From assembly GCA_964408805.1 (NCBI GenBank), contig CAYPAV010000010.1, forward strand, positions 127,105-191,104: DNA of 64,000 nt. The letters are read 5' to 3'. The position numbers and the translations under genes were made by a program. The notes below the pieces were generated by a model that was given only the letters and a program-made list of their open reading frames with translations, made no database searches and was not told the origin of the DNA. The DNA is from CAYPAV01 sp964408805 (GTDB lineage Bacteria > Pseudomonadota > Alphaproteobacteria > UBA8366). Of the stretch, positions 25,571 through 34,900 are shown in pieces; position 1 is the stretch's first letter, and each line of letters starts with the position of its first letter.

Positions 25571-26914
25571 CTAATCTTGCACCGGTTCTATTCTAAACTC
25601 GCCGTGGGCCGGGGGTACCACGGCCCTTTCGATTGGCGGCTCCAGCCGCGGAACCCAGTCGTAGGGATAGCGGTAGGCCCTGAAGACGTCGCTGAAGAAC
25701 AGCCCTTCGCGGGCCGATAGATCGTGCGGGCTGATATATTCCCAGACGATCTCGCAGTCCGGCGTGACTTCGAAAAGGCGACCGCAATTCGACTCCGTAA
25801 TCAAGGTGTTGCCGTTCGGCAGACGCTGGACCGCGCTTTTGTAGCGGCTATAGAATCTGCTGAGATCCTCGCCTTCGCACGGGTATCCCTGAGTGCGTGC
25901 GGTAAATTCCCAAACGAGTTCCAGCGAAATCGGGTCGAACTCGAGGACCCTCGAATGGTCCCTCAGTGCGTTCCAGGTCCCGTCGGGTGAACCCGGATTG
26001 GGGTTTCCGAATCCGGCCGCCCCCCCATTGTCGAATACCAGGATGTTCCCCTCGCCGGGCAGGCCCTTCGGAATGAGATGCGTGTGGTGTGGCCCGATGA
26101 TGCAGCCGAGCCGCTTGAGCGCGGCCTCCATGGAAAAATCGGGTCCGATTTTCCAAACGATCTCACCGGTCTTCTTCGAAATGATGTAGAGCATGGTTCC
26201 CCGATCATCGGTGATGATGTTGTCCGGGTGGAACCGCTCGTCTCCGTTGTCGAACCATTTGTTCGGGCCTAGATAGGACGCGGTGTTCTGGAAGACGGCG
26301 TGTTGGTTCCGGCACCGGCGCATAATCGCGTTCTTGGCGGCTTCACCATGTCCGAATTCCTCGAAATGTTCGGCCGGCATCCAGTCCCACACAATTTCTC
26401 CGTCCCAACTTACCTCAACCATGCGCGTGGCGCGCGGCAGGTAATCTCAAGTGACCTCCGGCCACTCGCCGCTTCTGTAGCTCAGCATCAAGGTTCTGCC
26501 GTTTTCGGCCTTGGGCGTCATCCCGGGAACATAGTAGCCGACCGGGCACCCTTCCCGGACCATGTCGTGGTTCTGCCGCGCCGACCAGCAAAGTTTCCCG
26601 TCGATGTCGATTTGATCCGCCTTGCCGAATTTCCATTCGACATTGCCGTCCCAATCTTCCTGAACGATATCGTCGGAACCCAAGTTGTGGTCGTACGTCT
26701 TGGTCACGCGGCCCGTTTGGCCGCCGAGAATCCGGCCGCCGGGAAACATGCTGATCATATAGCCGTCGAATTGGGGCCAGGTCCGAACCGGATTGCCGTT
26801 CATGTCGACGAGCACGGCGCCGACGCCGACTTTCTTCGACGGATACAGGGTATATCCGTTGAAACATTTTTCGGGCTTGTAAATCGTCGTGCCTGTTGGG
26901 AAGACCGTTTGCAT
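25571..26914 (-). pseudogene. Arylsulfotransferase-like beta-propeller protein, interrupted by one TGA
   Basis: A single reading frame of about 447 codons runs from the ATG at 26914 to the stop at 25571, broken only by TGA at 26449-26447. The first part (155 residues, KCFNGYTLYPSKKVGVGAVLVD) and the second part (MVEVSWDGEIVWDWMPAEHF) are one aryl-sulfotransferase (ASST/PQQ-like repeat) protein; after the stop the frame continues DYLPRATRMVEV in register. The Trp-rich strand repeats (GEIVWDW, GEIVWKIG, LELVWEF, CEIVWEY) are propeller blades. No signal peptide is obvious. Either a nonsense mutation, a sequencing error, or recoding; see the finding. The gene converges on the enoyl-CoA hydratase gene. 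Confidence 0.75.
26410..26444 (-). other. Stem-loop directly after the in-frame TGA
   Basis: Starting two bases after the TGA, TTACCT pairs perfectly with AGGTAA 23 bases further on, and inside it GCGCG pairs with CGCGC around a CCA triloop, with CC/GG pairs in between. The apical triloop differs from known bacterial SECIS loops. Coding constraint alone could produce part of this symmetry. Confidence 0.5.
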
Positions 26915-27001
26915 ATCTCTCGCTTTCGAATGAAGAGTTTCTGATTTGTCGCCGATGACAGCTTGGCCCGGAAATCTTATCTCCGCTGGCGCCGGATCGA
27001 T

Positions 27002-28003
27002 CTAATTCCCCATCACGCAATCCTTGAACATGTCGATCGATCTTGTCGCCTCTTCATAGTTGATGTCACCGAAGGCGAAGCGGGAGAGGAAGTAGTTGAT
27101 GCCGCTTTCTTCGATACAGTCACGGACCTGCACGGCGGCGTCTTCCGGCGTGCCGACGATGGCTCTGCCGTCCGCCGCGAAATCATCGAAGTCGTGTGGG
27201 AGCCGAATGCTGGGGGGTTGCATGCCCGCGCGATCCCACAAGGCCATGAAATGCGACCGCCACGGTTCATAGGCGCGTCGCGCAATGGCCCAGGCTTCGT
27301 CCCGCTCGGCGGCGATGACCACGTGCCGCGTCAATCCCAACAACGGCAAGGCGTCTTCCGCGCCGCCATTCGCCGCCCATTCGTTTCGATAGCGGTCGGT
27401 CACCGCGCGCATTTGCGATGCCGTCACATTCGAAATGATATTTATGCCGTTCTGCGCTGGCCACACGGTGGCGTCGGGGTGTCCAAGGCCGACCCAAAGC
27501 GGCGGATGCGGGCGTTGCACTGGCTCCAGCACCATGGGCATGCCCGTGACCGATTTGGTCTCGCCGTTGAAATTGAGTTCGCCGCCTTTTAGGCCTTCAA
27601 TAATCAAATTTAGGTATTCGCGGTATATCGCCGGCCCTTCCGCGGGGTCCACACCAAAGAAGGCGACTTCAATTGGGGAAATGCCGCGCCCTATGCCGAC
27701 TTCCAAGCGACCGCCGCTGATCTGATCCAGCATGCAAATCTCTTCCAAGAGACGCACCGGCTGATAGAGCGGCAGGCAGAAGACCATCGCGCCAAGGCGG
27801 AGATTCGTCGAACGTTGCGACGCAGCGGCGAGAAATACACTCGGCGATGGTGACGCGCCGAGTCTTGTCCCGTGATGTTCTGCTTGGTGGTAGCCGTAAA
27901 ACCCGGCGGCGTCGTATTTCTCAACCAGCGCTAAGCGCATCTCGTATAGATGGTTGAGACTCCCAGCCCCAAAATCCACATGATCGAACACACCATACTT
28001 CAT
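27002..28003 (-). CDS. LLM class flavin-dependent oxidoreductase
   Basis: About 333 residues from the ATG at 28003 (MKYGVFDHVDFG), which follows GGGGAA at close spacing; an ATG four codons upstream lacks a ribosome site. The luciferase-like TIM barrel is seen in DAAGFYGYHQAEHHG, LRLGAMVFCLPLYQPVRLLEE, LDQISGGRLEVGIGRGIS and VGTPEDAAVQVRDCIEESGI. These enzymes use reduced flavin (FMNH2 or F420) and oxygen to oxidise small organics. The substrate is unknown. A second member of the family lies at 56.0-57.2 kb. Confidence 0.9.
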   Translation of the reverse strand: MKYGVFDHVDFGAGSLNHLYEMRLALVEKYDAAGFYGYHQAEHHGTRLGASPSPSVFLAAASQRSTNLRLGAMVFCLPLYQPVRLLEEICMLDQISGGRLEVGIGRGISPIEVAFFGVDPAEGPAIYREYLNLIIEGLKGGELNFNGETKSVTGMPMVLEPVQRPHPPLWVGLGHPDATVWPAQNGINIISNVTASQMRAVTDRYRNEWAANGGAEDALPLLGLTRHVVIAAERDEAWAIARRAYEPWRSHFMALWDRAGMQPPSIRLPHDFDDFAADGRAIVGTPEDAAVQVRDCIEESGINYFLSRFAFGDINYEEATRSIDMFKDCVMGN

Positions 28004-28629
28004 ATGTTTCCCCATATTATTGCGGCGAGTTTGCCGTCTCGCCTGGTCCGGACCTGCTTCGAGCGGCAACGCCCCCGAATTGACTCCTCGTTAAATTTGT
28101 TCGCGGGAACACAGCTTTTCGACCCTCAGCCAAGGATGATCACATCCCAATAAACCGTGCCCCCCTATGATCGCCCTCTTGTCCGTCAAACAATATCCAT
28201 TGAAATGGTTGTGTTGGGTCAAAAAACTCATCAGTTGAAAATGTCATCCGCACCCGATATCAGCCGCAGACCAATAGTCGTGGGCTAAATGTCTACTCTC
28301 GGGAAGACCGCGGACCTGAATTGCGGCTGAAGCTCGACGCAGAGTGGGTGATCCTCTCCGCCTGTAACACGTAGGCGGGCGATACGCCGGGGCCGGAAGG
28401 CCTCTCCGGTCTCGCAATGGCTGGTCGTTTCCGAGGCGGCGGTAAAATCACGACGCGAATGCTGGAGGAAGCAGCCAAACCCGGTTCGCGACACTCGGAG
28501 ACGCATCGCCGGGCTAAGCATTCGTTGCTCGACCAAGACACAGCCAGAGCACTAGGCCCACTCCGCCTTTCGGCGCCTTTCGTTGTTGCTGGCGAGGGCG
28601 GGATTATAGCGCGCTGACGTCGGAATCGG

Positions 28630-28805
28630 ATCAGCTGCGGCCCAAATCGCGGGTCACAACCTTCTTCCGCTTACCCCAAGAGAGCGGATATAGAATTCGC
28701 GCTTTTCGAAAATCATTCAATCGACGGCCGCTTGACCTTCAACTCCGGACGTAAATCCGTAATGTTGATTTCTTCCAGGTGTAGCCAGAAGCGGACATTC
28801 GCAGT
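28630..28805 (-). repeat. Degenerate intergenic repeat, copy E
   Basis: In the 926-bp gap 28004-28929, the longest gene-free stretch of the window. Read on the minus strand: GCGAATGTCCGCTTCTGGCT, ACACCTGGAAGAAATC, TACGTCCGGAGTTGAAGG, GGCCGTCGATTG, TTTTCGAAAAGCGC, GTAAGCGGAAGAAGG, in the same order as copy C. One frame reads WLHLEEINITDLRPELKVK before a stop. The remaining 28004-28629 shows only short open frames with no recognisable product, plus the region just before 28930 that must hold the promoter of the next gene. Confidence 0.55.
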
Positions 28806-28929
28806 TTTCTCATATGACAATATCCGACAGCGGATTCTTGCTGATTGGTGTCCATTCGATGAAGACCGTAATATATATGCTCGGACATCGGGCGGCACTT
28901 AGTCGTTATCACAAGCAAAGGAAACAATC

Positions 28930-30030
28930 GTGGCGGATATAATTAGGGTGGGAATTGTCGGTGCAACCGTTACACCGGGCGGGAGTGGCTGGGGCGCCAA
29001 CGCCCATGTGCCGGCATTGCAGGCGTTGTCCGGCTATGAACTAAAGGCCGTTTGTACCGCACACGAGGAGACCGCGAGAGCCTCGGCCGAGAAATTCGGT
29101 GCCGAGCTTGCCTTTCACGACATGAATGAGATGGTCGCGCATCCCGATTTAGACCTCATCGCGGTTGTCGTTCGCGTGCCGTTGCACAAACAGCTGGTAA
29201 TGACCGCTATCGAGGCGAACAAGCCCGTCTGCTGCGAGTGGCCCCTCGGGGCCCATCTGGCAGAAGCGACGGAAATGGCCGACAGCGCCAAAGCGGCCGG
29301 GGTAGCGACGTTGGTCGGTTTACAGGCGCAAAGCGACCCCGCCGTGATGTATGCCCGCGACCTCGTCGCCAACGGCGACATCGGCGACATCGTCACCGTT
29401 AACCTGAGTGTGATGGTCGGGGCGATCACCGAGCGCGGGGATGGCCGCATCTGGCAGGGGAGACGCGAGAATGGCGCCAACCCCATGACCATCCCGGGCG
29501 GACACGCCATCGATGCCCTGTGTTACATCCTGGGAGAGTTCGCCGAAGTGGCCGCACGGGTAACAACGCGCATCGACATGTGGAAGCACGCGGTAACGGG
29601 GGAAGACTTTCCCGTCGATGCACCGGACACCGTCACCGCCGCGGGACTGCTCAAAAGCGGCGCGGAAATATCCTACCAAGTGGCCAGCGTGCCATACAAC
29701 GCGAGTGGTACTCGTATGGAGATTTATGGCCGTAAAGGGACCCTGGTGCTGACCTCCAAGTCCGTCAACATCGGGCCTAGCCGGCTTCACCTCGCCATCG
29801 GAAACGGGGAAATGGCGGAGATAACCCCGCCCGACAGCTACCGGCTCATTCCAGAGGATATGGCCGCTGGCCCAGGGAGAAATGTCGCGCAGGCTTACGC
29901 CCGATTCGCCAATGCAATGCAATCGGGGACGGCGGACTCGCCTGATTTCAACGATGCCGTTGGTCGGCATGCGCTGATTGACGCCATGGAGCGTTCTCAT
30001 AGGGAAAGCAAGGTCATCAAGTTGGCATAG
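28930..30030 (+). CDS. Gfo/Idh/MocA family oxidoreductase
   Basis: 366 residues from a GTG start preceded by AAGGAAA. The N-terminal Rossmann domain (RVGIVGATVTPGGSGWGAN then HVPALQALSGYELKAVCTA) and the EKP-like motif NKPVCCEWPLG match the family, in which Lys and Glu contact the nicotinamide and substrate. Note that the classical glutamate-lysine-proline triplet is altered to A-N-K-P. The C-terminal domain ends with GRHALIDAMERSHRESKVIKL. It probably is an NAD(P)-dependent dehydrogenase of a sugar or polyol. Confidence 0.9.
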   Translation: MADIIRVGIVGATVTPGGSGWGANAHVPALQALSGYELKAVCTAHEETARASAEKFGAELAFHDMNEMVAHPDLDLIAVVVRVPLHKQLVMTAIEANKPVCCEWPLGAHLAEATEMADSAKAAGVATLVGLQAQSDPAVMYARDLVANGDIGDIVTVNLSVMVGAITERGDGRIWQGRRENGANPMTIPGGHAIDALCYILGEFAEVAARVTTRIDMWKHAVTGEDFPVDAPDTVTAAGLLKSGAEISYQVASVPYNASGTRMEIYGRKGTLVLTSKSVNIGPSRLHLAIGNGEMAEITPPDSYRLIPEDMAAGPGRNVAQAYARFANAMQSGTADSPDFNDAVGRHALIDAMERSHRESKVIKLA

Positions 30031-30059
30031 AGCCCGAGACAAGGGAATTGGCAACTTCC

Positions 30060-30155
30060 GAGAATTAGAAAATTGATGCCGGATTCACCCTCGACTCCGG
30101 ACGGTAATTCGCAACGTCAAATTTTCCTCGGTGCGGGCAACAGTCGAAGTTACTA
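30060..30155 (-). repeat. Degenerate intergenic repeat, copy F
   Basis: Read on the minus strand: GAGGAAAATTTGACGTTGCG then AATTACCGTCCGGAGTCGAG, GGTGAATCCGGCATCAAT and TTCTAATTCTCG. Aligns with copy E and with the first half of copy C. It fills the short gap between the dehydrogenase and the EamA transporter. Confidence 0.5.
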
Positions 30156-31040
30156 TTCGGCGCTTCGTCGCTTGGATTCGCGATGAAGAATGTAAATGCC
30201 GCTGCCGACGATAAGAAAGATGCCGAACCAGTCGGGCTCCGTCGGCAGGTCGCCCCAGACGAAAAAGCCAATCAGCAGGCCCCAGATCAACGCCGAGTAT
30301 CGAAACGGCGCAACGACGGCCGCTTCGGCAAGGACAAAGGTTTCGATCAGCAGGTAATGCGCGGCCCCCGATAGCAAACCGGTGAGTACCAGCAAACAAA
30401 AATCGACCAGCGTCGGCAGACGCCAACTGCCGTCGAACGCAAAACCCGATGCCGTCAGCGTGACGAAAACAGTTGAGCAGAGCAGTACAGACAGCGCCGA
30501 TTCGGTATTGCTGATTCGGCGCGTAATAATGTCCTGAAAGGCGCTTGTTACCGCGGTGCCCAAGGGCAGCAATGCATATACGTTGATCGAATCGCCGATC
30601 GGCCGCACGATCGCGAGAACACCGCAAAACCCGACCAAAACCGCGCTCCAGCGCCGCCAGCCAATTGATTCACCCAGGAACGGAGCAGCCAGGGCCGTAA
30701 TAATCAGAGGGCTTGCAAAGGCGATAGACGTGTTGATCGCCAAAGGATTGAAGCGCAGCCCATTCAGAAACAGAAACACCGACGCCGTGAATAAAATGGC
30801 GCGCAATAGCTGCGCCGCTGGCTTGGTGACACGCAGAGACGAAAATTTACCCATGCGCCATGCCAGGATAAATATCGGCAGCAGAATAAACGCGCCCCGC
30901 ACGACGATTATTTGAGAAACCGGATAGCCATCGGCGAGCCATTTAACGAAGCCGTCGCTTATGGTCAGCAATCCGGCGCCCGCGATCGTACAGACGATGC
31001 CACGCCCGGTACGCGTGCGATACCCTAGCTCGTCAGGCAT
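30153..31040 (-). CDS. EamA family (DMT superfamily) transporter
   Basis: 295 residues and about ten hydrophobic helices, the standard size for DMT/EamA exporters of metabolites. The two EamA repeats are visible: VCTIAGAGLLTISDGFVKWL, IVVRGAFILLPIFILAWRMG and LRAILFTASVFLFLNGL in the first, ALLPLGTAVTSAFQDIITRR, LVLTGLLSGAAHYLLIETFV and FRYSALIWGLLIGFFVWGDL in the second. Inner-membrane protein; substrate unknown. No close operon partner on the same strand. Confidence 0.9.
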   Translation of the reverse strand: MPDELGYRTRTGRGIVCTIAGAGLLTISDGFVKWLADGYPVSQIIVVRGAFILLPIFILAWRMGKFSSLRVTKPAAQLLRAILFTASVFLFLNGLRFNPLAINTSIAFASPLIITALAAPFLGESIGWRRWSAVLVGFCGVLAIVRPIGDSINVYALLPLGTAVTSAFQDIITRRISNTESALSVLLCSTVFVTLTASGFAFDGSWRLPTLVDFCLLVLTGLLSGAAHYLLIETFVLAEAAVVAPFRYSALIWGLLIGFFVWGDLPTEPDWFGIFLIVGSGIYILHRESKRRSAE

Positions 31041-31305
31041 GTCGCCATCGGTTATCTCCGTTACTTATTCAACGGTCTTCGCGCATTCATCGGGGCCCCG
31101 CCATCCATGCATGGTGTCCAACGCACTAGACGTTATTTGGAGAGGACAATTGGATGGACCGGCTGCTTCCCGTGCCGGTGCAGCCCATCGCCAATCTCCG
31201 CTCGGGTCAAATGGAATCGTTCGGAGCGACAATTCTTGTCGTCCGCTCTCCCTCCGATAGTTGCCATGATGTCGGTAAATCTTGTCGAATTGGATTCGCC
31301 GGACC

Positions 31306-31782
31306 TCACTCCGTCTTCCGCGCCCGCGCCGCCGCCCGGCGCACCAAATCGCGGTTGCCGCGATCCCAAGTGACGAGGAGCACATGGCGGATGGCACGCC
31401 AGCCGAAAGGTGTCCGGTTCAAGTCGATCTCGTAGCGGCCGCCGATGGTATATTCGGGGTCGCCGCGTCCGCCCGTTAGGATATGCACCGCATGGATATA
31501 GGCGGTGAGGTGGGCGGTGTCGCCGTCGATGCGCGCGGATTGATTTCCGAGCAAGTGCTGGGTCACCTCGAAGCCGTCGATCACAGCACGGATGCCGGCC
31601 ACGATCGCCTCGCGGCCGATCATTTCGTCCCGGCCGCCGAAGGAGGTGAAATCGCCCACGGCGTCCTCGGCGAAGACCTCGTCCAACTTCGTCCAGTCGC
31701 GGGTGTCGATCGCGGTGGCGTAGCGGTTCAGGACATCGATCACGGCCAGCCGGTCGGCGGCGCTCCCTTCTGTTTCGGTCAT
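31306..31782 (-). CDS. Nuclear transport factor 2 / SnoaL-like protein
   Basis: 158 residues from the ATG at 31782, nine bases after AAGGGAG; two earlier in-frame ATGs are too close to that site. The NTF2 pattern is clear: DRLAVIDVLNRYATAIDTRDW, LDEVFAEDAVGDFTSFGG, a polar core Glu/Asp/His (HLTAYIHAVHIL) and GGRYEIDLNRTPFGWRAIRH. These small proteins act as dehydratases, isomerases or binding proteins. A Rossmann enzyme partner is not adjacent. The 265 bp to the EamA gene (31041-31305) hold nothing I can support. Confidence 0.85.
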   Translation of the reverse strand: MTETEGSAADRLAVIDVLNRYATAIDTRDWTKLDEVFAEDAVGDFTSFGGRDEMIGREAIVAGIRAVIDGFEVTQHLLGNQSARIDGDTAHLTAYIHAVHILTGGRGDPEYTIGGRYEIDLNRTPFGWRAIRHVLLVTWDRGNRDLVRRAAARARKTE

Positions 31783-31917
31783 CTCGTTCATCTCCCTTAT
31801 CACGACGGCTTCATGGTCGAAGTATACCGCTCCGGCGACTATACCAAGGAAGACGGCCGTTCCTTCCGCGCTGGAAGTGGCGTGGCGTGAATTCTTGAAC
31901 GAGAGCGGGCCGCAGGC

Positions 31918-34900
31918 CTATTCGGCGGCGTCGCGGCCGCTGGCGCCGGCGAGCTGGTGGGCGATGAGCTGGGCGTAGAGTCCGCCCCGGGCCAACAGCT
32001 CCGCATGGGTTCCGGTCTCGACCACCTGGCCTTCGTTCAGGGCCACGATCATATCGGCGTTCCGGACCGTCGATAGGCGGTGCGCGATGACCACCGTGGT
32101 GCGCTCGGCCATCAGCTCCTCCAAGGCGCCTCGCACCGCCTGCTCGTTAACAGCATCGAGATGCGACGTCGCCTCGTCGAGGATCAGAACGGGTGCGTCC
32201 TTCAGGAAAGCGCGGGCGATCGCGACGCGCTGGCGCTGGCCGCCGGACAGGCGCATGCCGCGTTCGCCGACGGGAGTCTCGAGACCGTCGGGCAATCCTT
32301 CGATGAAATCGCCGAGGGCGGCGCGCTCTAGCGCAGCCGCGAGTTCGCTTTCCGTTGCATTGGGCTTGGCGATCAGGATGTTGGCACCAAGCGTATCGTT
32401 GAACAGATAGGTGTCCTGCGCCACCAGCGCGATCCGGCGCCTGAGATCGTCGAGCGTGAAGTCTCGAAGATCGCGGCCGCCAAGACGGATCGTGCCCTCG
32501 CCGGGATCCCAGAACCGCATCAAGAGATGGGCAATGGTCGTCTTGCCGGCTCCGGACGGCCCGACCAGGGCCACCGTCTTGCCGGCGGGTGCCTGGAAGC
32601 GCGCGCCATGGAGCGCATGGCGGTTGCCGGCCTCGTATTTGAAAATGACCTCGTCGAGTTCGATCGCCGTCCCGTTGGTCGCTTGGTCGACGCCGGTGCC
32701 GTCGGTGACGGGGACCGGTTCGTTGTCGACCGCATAGAGCCTCCGCGTGGAGCCGAGCGTGTCGGCCAGTTGCCGGCCGATATGGGCGATCTCGGAGATC
32801 GGCAGGAAAGCCGCCATCGCCAGCAGCGTTAGCATCGGCAGGAGCCCGCTTTCGAGCGCGCCCGCGTCGACGAGTCCGGCACCTGCGATGACAACGGCAA
32901 GTCCGCCAAGTCCCGTGGCGACCTCAAGCATGTTGGTCTGCAGCGTCAGGTCGCGGAAGAAGGGCAAGCGGACCCGGTGATGCCTGGCGGTGCGTTCGAT
33001 GAGTTCGAGGCGACGTTCGGGAACGCGTTGGAAGGCGATGATCTCGCTCAGGCCTTGGATCGTATCGACGGCATGGGCGTTAAGCTCGCCGAGCGCTTCG
33101 CGCGCCCGCGATCCCAGCTCGTCGACCCGTTTTCGCATGAAGAAAGGACTAAGCGCCACGATCAGAAGGAAGGGTGCGAGAGCGGCCGCCATTTCCCAGC
33201 CAAAGACGATCAGCCCCGCCACCACCAGCGAGGGCACCAGCACCGCGACGACGGCGGGGGCAATGGTGTGGGCGAAGAAAAACTCGACGGTCTCGACGTC
33301 ATGAGTCGCCATCGCGACCATGTCGCCGGTTCGCCGCCGCACCATGTAGGCCGGCGCCAACCGGTCGAGTTTCCGAAACAGGGCGATCCGCATTTCCGCC
33401 AGCAGGCGAAACGCCATGTCATGGGCGACCCAGGATTCAAACCAATGAAAGATCCCGGCGAGCGGCGCCAGGACCGCGAGCCAGATCAGGAACGGCTCGA
33501 AGGGCGCGCCCGTCTTCACCGCCTTCGCCGCAAGGGCCCCCACGACGCCGACGCCGATGAAGGCGAGCACGCGGGTGACGCCGAGGAAGAAGGTCAGCGT
33601 CAGCTTGGCCTTGTAGGGGCGGATATGCTTCATCAGTTCGGCCGCCGCGCGTAGCCAGCCGAGCCCCTCCGCCTTGACGATGGCGTCGGTCGGCGCGAAT
33701 TGGGCTTCCTCGCTATAAGTCGGGCCGTCGCTCTCGCCGGTCAGAAGGGCGCCGCCGCCGCCGATCTCGATATCGATCTCGGTGGTTTCCTCGGCCTGCG
33801 CGGCCATCAGCCGGTGATAGACTCCGCCCCTTTCCATCAATTCGCCATGGCCGCCTTCCTCTGCGATGCGGCCGCCGTCGAGGACAAGGATCCGGTCGGC
33901 CCCGATGACGCTGGAGAGACGATGCGCGAAGATCAGCGTCGTCCGGCCGACCATCAACCGGTCGAGGGCGTCCTGGATGATCGCTTCGTTCTCGGCATCG
34001 ACCGCCGAGAGCGCCTCGTCGAGGACGAGAATGGGGGCATCGCGAAGGATGGCGCGGGCGATCGCGATCCGCTGGCGCTGGCCGCCGGAAAGGCGGATGC
34101 CGCGCTCGCCGATCACCGTCGCATAGCCATTGGGGAGCTTTTCCACGAACTCATGGGCGTTGGCGGCGCGGCAGGCGGCTTCGATCTCGACCGCCGTCGC
34201 GTCGGGTTTGCCGATCCGGAGATTGTCCTCGACCGTGCCGTGGAAGAGGTAGGTATCTTGATTAACGACCGCGATATTGCGGCGGATCTCCTCGAAGGAA
34301 AGACCCCGGAGGTCCTCGCCGCCGATCCGCACGCGCCCATGATCCGGATCGTAGAACCGCAGCAGCAGACGGACGATCGAGGATTTTCCGGCCCCGCTCG
34401 GCCCGACGAAACCGATGCGCTCGCCCGCCGCGACCTGAAAGGTCATGTCCTCATGCGCGGTCCGCCGGCCACCCGGATAGGCGAAACCGACACTGTCGAA
34501 CTCGACGGTGGGCGCCAGTTTGCGGGCCGGGCCGGCGGCGGCGGTATCGGTCACTATGGGGCTCGAGTCCAGGAGTTGGAAGATCGTCTGCGCCGAGGCC
34601 TGGGCCATCATACCGTTATGCATCAGGGAGCGCATATCGCGGAGCGGTCGGAACACCTCGACCCCCAGCATCAGGATCATGATTAGCGCGGAAAGCGTCA
34701 TCGCGCCGTCGGCGACCCGATAGGCGCCGAGCGCCAGCGTCGCCGCCGCTCCGACCGCGATTCCGGTGTCCGTAATCCCGCGCGAGAGCGAGTTGGTCGC
34801 GAGCACCCACATGGTACTGCGGAATACCGCGTCCGCCTTCTCCTTCAGGATGGCCATGCGGGCGGCGCTCTGTCCGAAGGATTTGAGGGTCGCCAGGCCC

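Noticed and set aside
25555..25579. CAAGATT/AATCTTG inverted repeat between convergent genes
   Set aside because: Stem is only 7 bp with an 11-base loop and no T-run, and it overlaps a stop codon; too weak to call a terminator.
28285..28617. Several 66-83 codon frames on both strands
   Set aside because: No motifs, no ribosome sites and they overlap each other; left as unannotated gap.
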